A stretch of DNA of 38,072 nucleotides from NCBI RefSeq assembly GCF_015142735.1, contig NZ_JACSPN010000005.1:1-38072 (forward strand). The letters run 5' to 3'. Made by a program: the position numbers and the translations under genes. The notes beneath the pieces were generated by a model. The model did no database searches and had not been told where the DNA came from. It saw only the letters and a program-made list of their open reading frames with translations. The DNA is from Oerskovia douganii (GTDB lineage: Bacteria; Actinomycetota; Actinomycetes; Actinomycetales; Cellulomonadaceae). Shown in pieces: positions 1-7,020 of the stretch (the first letter of the stretch is position 1; each line of letters begins with the position of its first letter).

Positions 1-27
1 GAGTTCGAGCTGTACTACGACCTCTGA
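1..27 (+). CDS. 3' end of an unidentified gene
   Basis: The window opens in a reading frame ending EFELYYDL and a TGA stop at 25-27. Only eight residues are visible, so the product cannot be identified. It lies on the same strand as the PTS genes that follow, so it could belong to the same sugar locus, for example a regulator or a permease. A short inverted repeat follows nine bases later, as expected at the end of a transcription unit. Confidence 0.4.
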   Translation, partial: EFELYYDL

Positions 28-35
28 TCGTCGGT

Positions 36-57
36 GCTCGCGGTGGTAGTCGCGAGC
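36..57. terminator. Candidate terminator hairpin
   Basis: Arms GCTCGCG (36-42) and CGCGAGC (51-57) are perfectly complementary around an 8-nt loop, just after the stop codon at 27. There is no T-tract, which is common for terminators in very GC-rich actinobacteria. The stem is only 7 bp, so the call is moderate. Confidence 0.4.
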
Positions 58-74
58 TCCTGACCTGCAGTGAT

Positions 75-105
75 GGCCCCCCCGCCCCCCCCCCGGGGGG
101 GCGCC
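75..105. repeat. C/G homopolymer cluster upstream of EIIB
   Basis: Seven C (77-83), one G, ten C (85-94) and seven G (95-101) follow one another. The C10G7 part is self-complementary and could fold back on itself. It lies about 40 bases upstream of the EIIB start, in the probable promoter or leader. Such tracts slip during replication and are also error-prone in sequencing, so the exact run lengths should be treated with caution. Confidence 0.6.
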
Positions 106-143
106 TCGACGTACGTCCGCACCAGCACACGAAGGAGCACGAC

Positions 144-374
144 ATGAGCAAGGCAGAGCAGATCCTCCAGGGGCTCGGCGGGGATGCCAACGTCCTCGAC
201 CTCGAACCCTGCATCACGCGCCTGCGCGTCGAGGTCGAGGACCCCACGCTGGTCGACGACAAGGTCCTCACCGCTGCGGGCGCCATCGCGGTCGTCCGGA
301 CGGGCAACGCGATCCAGGTGATCGTCGGACCCGACGCGGACAACATCGCGTCGGACATCGAGGACCTCCGTTGA
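144..374 (+). CDS. PTS sugar transporter subunit EIIB (glucose family)
   Basis: This 76-residue protein is a stand-alone EIIB domain of the glucose/N-acetylglucosamine PTS family. In that family EIIB accepts phosphate from EIIA on a cysteine and passes it to sugar entering through the membrane permease EIIC. The signature around the phosphorylated residue is visible as EPCITRLRVEV, with Cys23 as the acceptor. The length is normal for a separate EIIB. A strong ribosome binding site, GAAGGAG at 131-137, lies 6 nt before the ATG. The stop codon overlaps the TTG start of the EIIA gene, so the two are translationally coupled. No EIIC gene is in the window; it may lie upstream. The sugar cannot be read from the sequence, but glucose, GlcNAc or a beta-glucoside are the family options. 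Confidence 0.9.
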   Translation: MSKAEQILQGLGGDANVLDLEPCITRLRVEVEDPTLVDDKVLTAAGAIAVVRTGNAIQVIVGPDADNIASDIEDLR

Positions 375-835
375 CCGCTCCCCTGACTGTCCTCGCGCCG
401 GTCACGGGGACGGTCGTCGAGCTCTCCGAGGTCGACGACCCGGTGTTCTCGGCGGGACTCGTCGGGCCGGGCATCGCGATCGCTCCCGACGCCGCCGAGG
501 GGGGCCTCGTGTCAGCGCCGATCACCGGAACCGTCGCGAAGCTGCACCCGCACGCGTTCGTCATCACGCACGAGAGCGGTCGGGCCGTGCTCGTCCACCT
601 GGGGATCAACACGGTCCAGCTCGCGGGCGAGGGGTTCACGCTGCACGTCGCGCAGGGCGACGTGGTCCACCAGGGCGCGACCCTGGTCACGTGGGACCCG
701 GCGGCGATCGAGGACGGGGGCCGGTCGGCCGTCTGCCCGGTGGTGGCGCTCGAGGGCTCGGCCGACGCGGTGACGCCGCTCGCGCCGGTCGGGACGTGGG
801 TCGCGCGCGGTGAGGACCTGCTCATCTGGGAGTGA
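371..835 (+). CDS. PTS sugar transporter subunit EIIA (glucose/Crr family)
   Basis: A 154-residue EIIA domain of the glucose type, cytoplasmic, which takes phosphate from HPr and hands it to EIIB. It opens with the family motif VLAPVTGTV. The active-site histidine is His76 in AVLVHLGINTV, and the second conserved histidine, His61, is in LHPHAFVITH. The end, GTWVARGEDLLIW, matches the usual C-terminus. The start is TTG at 371, which overlaps the EIIB stop (TTGA). This start gives the normal domain length with no leftover N-terminal sequence. The pair forms a two-gene unit followed by a strong hairpin at 843-884. In this family the unphosphorylated form can also regulate other transporters, but nothing here shows that directly. 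Confidence 0.93.
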   Translation: MTAPLTVLAPVTGTVVELSEVDDPVFSAGLVGPGIAIAPDAAEGGLVSAPITGTVAKLHPHAFVITHESGRAVLVHLGINTVQLAGEGFTLHVAQGDVVHQGATLVTWDPAAIEDGGRSAVCPVVALEGSADAVTPLAPVGTWVARGEDLLIWE

Positions 836-842
836 TCCGCAG

Positions 843-884
843 GGTCAGGACGAGCACGACCTCGCGGTCACGCTCGTCCTGACC
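843..884. terminator. Bidirectional terminator hairpin
   Basis: Thirteen bases at 843-855 are perfectly complementary to 872-884 around a 16-nt loop. The hairpin sits between the convergent ends of the EIIA gene (835) and the thioredoxin/NHL gene (894), so it can terminate both. No T-tract is present. Confidence 0.8.
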
Positions 885-893
885 TGACCGGGG

Positions 894-2981
894 TCATCCC
901 CGCAGGGGCAGGCTCAGCACCCGGGACGGGTCGTCCCCGGCCCCTGACGCGTCGACGACCACCCGCACGGGCACACCCCAGTCCTGCTGCGCCAGGTGGC
1001 ACGCGGGGAACACGTCGGGGTCGGGCGTCCCGTCGTCGAGCAGGGGCACGACGTCGCACGACGCGGCCTGCGCGGTCACGTGCAGCACGCCCTCGCCCAC
1101 CTCGGGGTTCACGACGAGCCCCCGCGACAGGTCGGTGCCCGTCCCGGCCCCGTCGAGCAGCAGCTCGGGCGGTGTCGCGCTCACGGTCAGCCGGGTCGAC
1201 GGCCCGAACCGGTCGTCGAGCTTCTGCCCGGGGGCGGGCGAGAACGGCACGTCGAGGCGCAGCTCCCCGGCCACGACCTCGGTCACGGGTCGCTGCGTGC
1301 GGTGCGCCCCGCCGTCGAGCACCTCTCCCGCGAGCGTCGCCGGGAGCGCGACGCGCGTGACGCGGTGCGCGGCCGACTCCACGACGAGCAGGTCGATGCG
1401 CGCCCCGGGCTCGGTGGTGCTGCCGGGAGCCCAGGGTTCGCCGTCCACGAGCACGACGACGCCGCTCGGCTCTGCCAGGCCCGTCGCCAGGGTCGTCACC
1501 CGGCCCGCGGCCGGTTCCTGACCGACGCCCGGGTCGGAGTCCGAGGCGGCCGGTGGGACGTAGCGGCGGATCGCCCCGTTGTAGGTGTCGGCGACGGCGA
1601 CGCTCCCGTCGGGCAGCGCGGCGACCCCGAGCGGGTGCTGCAGCAGGGCCTGGTCGGCCGCGCCGTCGCGGTGACCGAAGTCGAACAGCCCCTGCCCGAT
1701 CGCCGTGCGCACCTCGAGACCGTCGCCGAGCGCCGAGAGGCCGGGCGACTCCCTGAACCCGTCGACCCACCGCAGCGCTGACGTCTCGGAGTCCGCGACC
1801 CACAGCCGACCGTCAGGACCGGACGCGAGACCGGAGGGCTGCGCGAACCACGCCGCGGCGGCCGGGCCGTCCTCCAGGCCTTCGTTCATGGTCCCGGCCA
1901 GCAGCCCCAGCTTCCAGTCGTCGACCGCCCACAGGGTGTGGTTCCCGGCCATGGCGACGACGAACCCGAAGCCCGGGACCCACGCGACGTCCCAGGGCGA
2001 CGACAGCTTCACGCCCAGCGGGTCGTAGGTGAGCTCGGGGTCGAACGGGCTCAGGCGACGCTCACCCGGGAGATCGGGGGCGGTGGCGGCGACGTTCTCG
2101 ACCCCACCGACCATGAACTGGCCACCCGCCCCGGCGACCGTCGTCACGTGGCCGTCCGCGAGGCGCACCCCGCGCAGCGCGTGGTTCACGGTGTCGGCGA
2201 CCAGCACGTCGTAGTCGAGGTGGGCACGCAGCTCGGTCGGGACCAGGCACAGCCCGTTGGGCTCGCTGAACCGGGCGTCGTCGGGCCTGCCGTCGACGAG
2301 CCCGCGCTCGCCCGAGCCGATGCGCCGGACGAGCGTCTCGCCGTCGGGCGCGAGCTCGGCGAGCGAGTGGTGGCCCGCGTCCGCGACCAGGAGGTTGCCT
2401 CCCGGGAGCGCGATCGCCTTGGCGGGGAAGCGCAGCGTGCCCGCCGTCGGGGCGGGCGGCACGTAGACGTCGTCGCTCCCGGCCGCGAGGGACCGCAACG
2501 TGCCCTTGGCACGGTGCTCGGTCACGAGCTCGTCGACGAGCGCGGCGAGCGCCGACGCGTGCCCCTCGCCGGCCATCTGCGCGACGACGTAGCCCTCGGG
2601 GTCGATCACGACGAGCGTCGGCCAGGCCCGCGCGGTGTACGCGGACCAGGTGACGAGCTCGGGGTCGTCGAGGACGGGGTGACGCACCTCGTAGCGCTCG
2701 ACGGCCGCGGCGAGCGCGACCGGGTCGGCCTCGTGCTCGAACTTCGGGGAGTGGACACCGATGATGACGAGGTCGTCGCGACGAGCCTCCTCGAGCTCGC
2801 GCAGCTCGTCCAGGACGTGCAGGCAGTTGACGCAGCAGAACGTCCAGAAGTCGAGGACGACGACCCGCCCGCGCAGGTCGGCGAGCGACACGTCGCGGCC
2901 GCCGGTGTTGAGCCAGCCGCGACCCACGAGCTCGGAGGCGCGGACGCGGGGCAGGCGGGCGTGGGGGGTCGTGGAGCTCAC
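894..2981 (-). CDS. Thioredoxin-like/NHL-repeat protein (NHLRC2-like)
   Basis: A 695-residue protein with a thioredoxin-like domain at about residues 15-165, then an NHL-type beta-propeller to about residue 490, and a beta-rich C-terminal part. The redox motif is FWTFCCVNC, with CXXC cysteines Cys50 and Cys53. Propeller blades show as repeated segments such as PNGLCLVP, PWDVAWVP, PSGLASGPDGRLWVAD and PLGVAALPDGSVAVAD. The same order of domains is known from the NHLRC2 family, whose bacterial members lack a firm biochemical role; disulphide or peroxide chemistry is likely but inferred. There is no signal peptide, so it is probably cytoplasmic. The GTG start at 2981 has no clear Shine-Dalgarno sequence and may be leaderless. 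The next gene upstream diverges from it. Confidence 0.88.
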   Translation of the reverse strand: MSSTTPHARLPRVRASELVGRGWLNTGGRDVSLADLRGRVVVLDFWTFCCVNCLHVLDELRELEEARRDDLVIIGVHSPKFEHEADPVALAAAVERYEVRHPVLDDPELVTWSAYTARAWPTLVVIDPEGYVVAQMAGEGHASALAALVDELVTEHRAKGTLRSLAAGSDDVYVPPAPTAGTLRFPAKAIALPGGNLLVADAGHHSLAELAPDGETLVRRIGSGERGLVDGRPDDARFSEPNGLCLVPTELRAHLDYDVLVADTVNHALRGVRLADGHVTTVAGAGGQFMVGGVENVAATAPDLPGERRLSPFDPELTYDPLGVKLSSPWDVAWVPGFGFVVAMAGNHTLWAVDDWKLGLLAGTMNEGLEDGPAAAAWFAQPSGLASGPDGRLWVADSETSALRWVDGFRESPGLSALGDGLEVRTAIGQGLFDFGHRDGAADQALLQHPLGVAALPDGSVAVADTYNGAIRRYVPPAASDSDPGVGQEPAAGRVTTLATGLAEPSGVVVLVDGEPWAPGSTTEPGARIDLLVVESAAHRVTRVALPATLAGEVLDGGAHRTQRPVTEVVAGELRLDVPFSPAPGQKLDDRFGPSTRLTVSATPPELLLDGAGTGTDLSRGLVVNPEVGEGVLHVTAQAASCDVVPLLDDGTPDPDVFPACHLAQQDWGVPVRVVVDASGAGDDPSRVLSLPLRG

Positions 2982-3074
2982 CCGAGAATTCTGCCCCAGG
3001 CCGGGCGTCCGCCCGACACCCGGGTGCTAGCCTCGCGGTCTCGACGCGCGACTGTTCCTCGGGGTGGAGGCGGG

Positions 3075-3566
3075 ATGACCGACGACGTGGCACGCAGGGT
3101 CTCGCTCCGGGCTGCGCGGGAGGACGACCTCCCGACGCTGTTCGAGATCCAGCTCGACGACACGGCCCAGCACCAGGCCGCCTTCACCGACGCGACCGCC
3201 CGGGATCGCGACGCGTACCTCGAGAAGTTCCGGCGGATCCTGGCCGACGACACGATCGTCGCGAAGGTCGTCGAGATAGAGGGCGACGTGGTCGGCAGCG
3301 TGGCCGTCTTCCCGATCGAGGGCGACACCGAGGTCACCTACTGGATCCGGAAGGACTGGTGGGGCAGGGGGGTGGCGACAGCCGCACTGGCGGCGTTGCT
3401 CGCGGACGTGACCGAGCGGCCGCTGCACGCCCGGGTCGTCCAGGACAACCTCGGTTCCGTCCGGGTGCTGGAGCGCAACGGGTTCGTGCGCGTGGGCAGC
3501 GAGGAGTCGTTCGCTCCGGCGCGCGGCGCGACGGTCACCGAGCTGGTCCTCGTGCTGTCCGACTGA
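3075..3566 (+). CDS. GNAT family N-acetyltransferase
   Basis: A 163-residue GNAT acetyltransferase. The fold is recognisable from VSLRAAREDDLPTLFEI at the start, a VVGSVAVFPI strand, and the acetyl-CoA binding loop WWGRGVATAALAALL at about residues 95-109 (Q/RxxGxG/A type). HARVVQDNLGSVRVLERNGF is the usual C-terminal helix-strand, where a neighbouring residue and an asparagine position the substrate. It resembles RimJ/RimL-type enzymes that act on amines of proteins or small molecules; the substrate is unknown. The ATG at 3075 was chosen because GGAGG at 3066-3070 lies 4 nt before it and the family motif starts soon after. It diverges from the thioredoxin/NHL gene and converges on the next gene, with only 9 bases between the two ends. 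Confidence 0.9.
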   Translation: MTDDVARRVSLRAAREDDLPTLFEIQLDDTAQHQAAFTDATARDRDAYLEKFRRILADDTIVAKVVEIEGDVVGSVAVFPIEGDTEVTYWIRKDWWGRGVATAALAALLADVTERPLHARVVQDNLGSVRVLERNGFVRVGSEESFAPARGATVTELVLVLSD

Positions 3567-3575
3567 GAAACCGGC

Positions 3576-3887
3576 TCAGCCCGCTCCCAGCTGACCCGTG
3601 ACGCGCACGACGACCGCGACGCCCTCGATCTCCTGCGGCAGGTCGCGCTGGGCGTCGGCGTCGACGACGTTGACCTGGAGGCACCAGGTGTCGTCGGGCT
3701 GCTCGGGCGCCGCGGTGAGCTCTGCGGGCTGCGTCGGGTCGCCCGTGCTGTCGGCCCGGTCGGCATCGCTGGTGTCGCGGGAGCCGTCCGGTGCCCGCGT
3801 GAGCCCGATCCCCGTCACGCCGTCGTGGCCCGCGAGGGCCTGCTTGAGCGCGGCCTTCGCGTCCCGGGCCTGGTCGATGCTCGCCAC
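3576..3887 (-). CDS. Small protein resembling the N-terminal domain of its protease neighbour
   Basis: A 103-residue protein with no enzyme motif. The GTG at 3887 is preferred over an ATG at 3962 because GGAGGG lies 8 nt before it and the longer frame runs into the neighbouring gene. It begins with a charged helix (DQARDAKAALKQAL), then GVTGIGLTR, an acidic loop, a strand CLQVNVVD and PQEIEGVAVVVRVTGQL. This pattern, helix, GxGIGL strand, then an IxGVxVxVxxxG ending, resembles the N-terminal domain often found on bacterial Nal1-like trypsin-fold proteases, where a family would show GVGVG...IDGVPVDV. The upstream gene is such a protease and lies 55 bases away on the same strand. The product may therefore be a free-standing partner or inhibitor-like domain of the protease. 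That role is inference. Confidence 0.7.
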   Translation of the reverse strand: MASIDQARDAKAALKQALAGHDGVTGIGLTRAPDGSRDTSDADRADSTGDPTQPAELTAAPEQPDDTWCLQVNVVDADAQRDLPQEIEGVAVVVRVTGQLGAG

Positions 3888-3942
3888 TGGTGCCACCCTC
3901 CGACCGTCAGGCCGACCGTCCACGGCGAGCCGCGGCCAGGGC

Positions 3943-4974
3943 TCAGCGGGCGAGCCGGGCATCGAGCGCGGCGAGGACGGTGTCGATCGGGTTGACGTAC
4001 GTCAGCCCGCTCCCATTCTCTCCCCCGGTCTCCGACCCGGCAAAGAGCAGCCCGAGCGCGACGCCGTCCTCGCGGTACACGAGCGACCCCGAGTCGCCGC
4101 CGCGCGAGAACGGCCCGGTTCCCGTGGCCTCGACCTCGATCTGGTCGTCGAAGCGCAGCACCCCGAGCTCCTCGCCGTACCCGACCAGGACGTCGTCGAG
4201 CTCGATCGCGGTGACGCGCCCGGCCGTGACGGCCGTGGTGCGGCCGATCTTGCCGACCGTCTCGCCGCCGAGCGCGACGGCCGTGGTCGTGATGCGACCC
4301 ACGGGGTAGTCGAGGTCGACCTCCCCGTCGTCGAGCAGCGCGATCGCGGCGTCGACGGTCGCGGTCCGGCCGGCCGCGAGGGGCACGGTCGCGGCGAGGG
4401 TCCCCACCTGGTCGGCGGGGGCCCGTCCGCCGTCGGCGGGCCCCGGCTGCACGACGGCGTCGCCCACCCGGGCTCTCGGCGACCCGGCGAGCACGTGGTA
4501 GTTGGACAGGGCGTGGAGCGTGTCCCCGACCAGGACGAACGCGCCGAGCGTGCCGGCCGTGACGTCGACGTGCGCGATCGAGACGCCGGGGCGCAGCGGT
4601 CTCACCCGGCCCGTCTCCCCTGCTGCCCGGGCGGTCACGACGGGTGGTCGCGGTCCGGCACCGGTACCCGACCCGCCGAGCGCCCGGATCCGGCCGGTCC
4701 GCCGCACGTCCACGACGGTCCCGGCTTCCGAGGCGACGCGGCGTGCGATGCTCCGGACCTGCGGGACCCCCAGGCGGTAGCGGACCGCGATGCCGTACCC
4801 GCCGCCCTCGCGCGGCGCGAGGCCGAGCGCGAGCGCCGGGGCAGACCGTCCCTGCTCCGTCGTGCCGGGCATGGGCAGCCCGCTCGCGGTCGCGTCCGGG
4901 CCCGCGCGCTCCGTGAGGTCGCGTGCGAAGTCTGCGAGCTGCGCCTTGATCTCCCGTGCTTCGTCCCTGTCCAT
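3943..4974 (-). CDS. Trypsin-fold serine protease, Nal1-like
   Basis: A 343-residue protein with a chymotrypsin-fold protease domain over roughly its last 220 residues. The triad candidates are His in ALSNYHVLAG, Asp in TVDAAIALL and Ser in GGDSGSLVY. The spacing and the SNYHVLAG motif fit the Nal1-like group. The first ~115 residues form a separate domain (IKAQLADFARDL, then ALGLAPREGGGYGIAVRYR and TVVDVRRTGRI) that resembles the product of the next gene downstream. There is no signal peptide, so the enzyme appears to be intracellular. The ATG at 4974 (MDRDEAREIK) was chosen because sequence upstream of it looks non-coding; an in-frame start at 5046 exists. No Shine-Dalgarno site is visible. 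A strong hairpin lies 23 bases upstream. Confidence 0.85.
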   Translation of the reverse strand: MDRDEAREIKAQLADFARDLTERAGPDATASGLPMPGTTEQGRSAPALALGLAPREGGGYGIAVRYRLGVPQVRSIARRVASEAGTVVDVRRTGRIRALGGSGTGAGPRPPVVTARAAGETGRVRPLRPGVSIAHVDVTAGTLGAFVLVGDTLHALSNYHVLAGSPRARVGDAVVQPGPADGGRAPADQVGTLAATVPLAAGRTATVDAAIALLDDGEVDLDYPVGRITTTAVALGGETVGKIGRTTAVTAGRVTAIELDDVLVGYGEELGVLRFDDQIEVEATGTGPFSRGGDSGSLVYREDGVALGLLFAGSETGGENGSGLTYVNPIDTVLAALDARLAR

Positions 4975-4997
4975 GCGACGAGGTTGGCACAGCCCAC

Positions 4998-5028
4998 CGA
5001 CACGGACGTGACGCACGTCACCGTGTCG
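4998..5028. promoter_or_regulatory. Long inverted repeat upstream of the protease gene
   Basis: Arms CGACACGG (4998-5005) with ACGTG (5006-5010) pair with CACGT (5014-5018) and CCGTGTCG (5021-5028), leaving a 3-nt loop and a 2-nt bulge: 13 base pairs in all. It lies 23 bases upstream of the protease start, so it could be an operator or an RNA structure in the 5' leader. The rest of the 4975-5170 gap is less GC-rich than its surroundings and contains short palindromes such as GTGTACAC near 5118-5125. This suggests promoter DNA for both the protease and the gene at 5171. Confidence 0.5.
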
Positions 5029-5170
5029 TCGGGCTGTTCGCTTCACGACACGCCACTCCCAGGAAAACTTCTTCCTCGAAGTCGCGTCATGAAGTCATGG
5101 TTCGCCCCTCTTGAGAGGTGTACACAGTTTCTCCGCCGCGAGACCCGCGGCCCTCACCTTGAGAGTGATC

Positions 5171-5395
5171 ATGCACATCGACCACGCGTTCCGGCCCTCG
5201 ACCGACGAGATCCGTTGCGCCATCCTCTGGGCCCTCGACCACGACCGGGCCGCCCTCGTCGAGCACCGCACCTACGCCCACCTCAACCTGCTCAGCCCTC
5301 TGCGCCGTGCCGCGGACGCCCGTCTCGTCCGGCGCTGGCTCGAGGCCTCAGCGGTGTCGTCGGTCATGACCCAGTCGCTGGCCATGGCAGCGTGA
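5171..5395 (+). CDS. Small hypothetical protein
   Basis: A 74-residue protein (MHIDHAFRPSTDEIRCAILW...) that I do not recognise. It is predicted to be mostly helical and is soluble, with no signal peptide, membrane segment or metal motif. The ATG at 5171 is preferred over a TTG at 5111, whose extra residues look non-coding. The ribosome binding site is weak: GAGAG about 7 nt upstream. The segment upstream looks like a promoter region, and a clean hairpin follows at 5414-5435, which supports a real short gene. The gap between this gene and the next (5396-5531) contains a short coding-like tail, VDICTVNRLLGDKVL with a stop at about 5479, that could be a gene remnant, but it is too short to identify. 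Confidence 0.55.
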   Translation: MHIDHAFRPSTDEIRCAILWALDHDRAALVEHRTYAHLNLLSPLRRAADARLVRRWLEASAVSSVMTQSLAMAA

Positions 5396-5413
5396 CCGCG
5401 TGATCGACTTCGA

Positions 5414-5435
5414 CGACGCCGCCTCCGCGGCGTCG
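5414..5435. terminator. Terminator hairpin
   Basis: CGACGCCGC (5414-5422) and GCGGCGTCG (5427-5435) form a perfect 9-bp stem with a CTCC tetraloop, 18 bases after the stop codon at 5395. It is compact and GC-rich, without a T-tract. Confidence 0.65.
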
Positions 5436-5531
5436 ACATCTGCACCGTGAACCGGCTGCTCGGCGACAAGGTCCTCTGACCTCTCGTCGCACCCCGTCCG
5501 CACCGGTCCTCGTCGCACCGGGCGCGCCCGG

Positions 5532-5990
5532 CTACCGGCTGACGTCGACCCACCGGGCCCCCGCCAGCTCCGCGAGCCGGTCGGGCGTGATCGCGAACGC
5601 GCTCGTCGGGCTGCCCGCCGCCGGGTACACCGTCTCGAAGCCCTGCAGCGACACGTCGCAGTACACGGTCACGGGTCCGCTGTGCCCGAACGGACCGACA
5701 CCGCCGATCGGCTGCCCCGTCAGCTCCGTCGCGGCCTCGGCGTCGAGCATGCGCGGCTTGGCCCCGAACGTCGCCTTGAACTTCGTGTTGTCGACCCGCG
5801 CGTCGCCACGCGTCACGAGCAGGAAGCTGCGCTCGCCGTCACGCAGGGCCAGCGTCTTGGCGATCTGCCCCGGCTCGACCCCGAGCGTCGCGGCCGCCAT
5901 CTGGACCGTCGCGGTGTCCTCACCCGTGTCGAGGATCGTGAGGTCGGGCGCCTGGGCGTCGAAGAAGGCACGGGTACGGTCGGTGCTCAC
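5532..5990 (-). CDS. YbaK/EbsC family aminoacyl-tRNA deacylase
   Basis: A 152-residue protein of the YbaK/ProX deacylase family, which hydrolyses mischarged tRNAs such as Cys-tRNA(Pro) and so guards translation accuracy. Family features are VQMAAATLGVEPGQIAKTLALRDG, where the Lys of the AKTL motif is the conserved functional residue, then FLLVTRGDARVDNTKFKATFG and the glycine-rich GQPIGGVGPFGH. The length matches the family. A GTG start at 5990 is chosen because GAGGAG lies 4 nt before it and the domain begins right after. An ATG pair at 6044/6041 in the same frame lacks a ribosome binding site, but cannot be excluded and would add 17-18 residues. The exact tRNA substrate cannot be told from sequence. 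Confidence 0.88.
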   Translation of the reverse strand: MSTDRTRAFFDAQAPDLTILDTGEDTATVQMAAATLGVEPGQIAKTLALRDGERSFLLVTRGDARVDNTKFKATFGAKPRMLDAEAATELTGQPIGGVGPFGHSGPVTVYCDVSLQGFETVYPAAGSPTSAFAITPDRLAELAGARWVDVSR

Positions 5991-6140
5991 GGGACTCCTC
6001 GGGTCTGCGGCGACGGTGCCGCTCTGGGTGGTCGGAGACATCATCGCTCGCGGGTCGCGCGGACGGAAGCACCCCGGCTGCGCCCGTTCTCGACCAGGCG
6101 CAGCGTCGTCCTCGGCGCGACCCCGCGAGTCACCGGTCGC

Positions 6141-6938
6141 TCAGGCCACCGGAGAAGCGCCCGACGGCGGGGTCCCCACCTCCGCGACCGGCCGGGGCAC
6201 GTACGGCTCGCCCGTGAGGTCGGCCCGCTCGGTCCGGTCGAGGCGGAACCACCGGATGGCCTCGCGCGAGCGGCACCACGCGACCACGTACCAGGCGCGG
6301 CCCGTGTGGGCCAGGATCACGGGCTCGACGCGGCGCACCGACTCGTTCCCGCGCCCGTCCCGGTACCTGATCGCGAGCACGAGGGACCTGTCCAGCGACT
6401 GCTCGACCGCACGCAGGACCTGCAGGTGCACGCGGGCGTGGGGCACCGGGCCGCCCGTCCCGCCCTCGGCCGACCCGTGGGCGGACGGGACGGGGGTACC
6501 CGGGCGAGCGGCGCCGTCGGGCACCGCAGACTCCCCCGGGCCCGGACCGCGGTCGATCCACACCCTCCCCGCGAGCGCCGCCGCGCGCTCGCGGGCCTGC
6601 GGGCCGAGCGCGTCCCACACCTTGCCCTGGGCCGCCGCGGCGTCGACCGCGAACGGGCTGCCGGGCGGGAGCGCGGCGAGCGCGATCGCGACCGCGACGG
6701 CCTGCTGCGGCGTGAAGTTGACGGGAGGCAGGGACGCGGAGGGATCGAGCACGTAGCCGCCCCCCGGCCCGGCCTGCGCCCAGACGGGCAGGCCGGCCTG
6801 CTGGAGCGCCGAGACGTCGCGCTTGACCGTGCGCTCGCTGACCTCGAGGAGCCGGGCCAGGCGGGCGCCGGTGGTCCCGGCGCGTCCGGCGCGACGCAGC
6901 TCCTCGGCCATGGCGTAGAGCCGCTCGGTCTTGTTCAC
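6141..6938 (-). CDS. WYL-domain transcriptional regulator (YafY type)
   Basis: A 265-residue regulator with an N-terminal winged helix-turn-helix (about residues 1-60; RLARLLEVSERTVKRDVSAL is the recognition part) and a C-terminal WYL domain (about 170-255; RAWYVVAWCRSREAIRWFRLDR). WYL domains bind small ligands or nucleic acid and switch DNA binding; the ligand here is unknown. The GTG at 6938 was chosen because GAGG lies about 7 nt upstream and the helix-turn-helix starts immediately; longer versions of the frame run into the divergent hydrolase gene. The middle (residues ~130-160) is a Gly/Pro-rich insertion. The gene diverges from the hydrolase at 7021, and the 82-bp gap contains a perfect inverted repeat, the usual arrangement for a repressor controlling itself and its neighbour. 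Confidence 0.9.
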   Translation of the reverse strand: MNKTERLYAMAEELRRAGRAGTTGARLARLLEVSERTVKRDVSALQQAGLPVWAQAGPGGGYVLDPSASLPPVNFTPQQAVAVAIALAALPPGSPFAVDAAAAQGKVWDALGPQARERAAALAGRVWIDRGPGPGESAVPDGAARPGTPVPSAHGSAEGGTGGPVPHARVHLQVLRAVEQSLDRSLVLAIRYRDGRGNESVRRVEPVILAHTGRAWYVVAWCRSREAIRWFRLDRTERADLTGEPYVPRPVAEVGTPPSGASPVA

Positions 6939-6978
6939 GTGCCGTCCTCGTCGAGATCGTCGGAACCCCTCGGACAAT

Positions 6979-6998
6979 GGTGACAGACAGGTGTCACC
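6979..6998. promoter_or_regulatory. Probable operator of the WYL regulator
   Basis: GGTGACA (6979-6985) and TGTCACC (6992-6998) form a perfect inverted repeat with a 6-bp spacer in the 82-bp gap between the regulator and the hydrolase. It is 22 bases from the hydrolase ATG and about 40 from the regulator start, so a bound regulator could block both promoters. That the WYL protein is the binder is inference from position. Confidence 0.6.
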
Positions 6999-7020
6999 GA
7001 CCCCCCGGCAGGCTGGGGTC

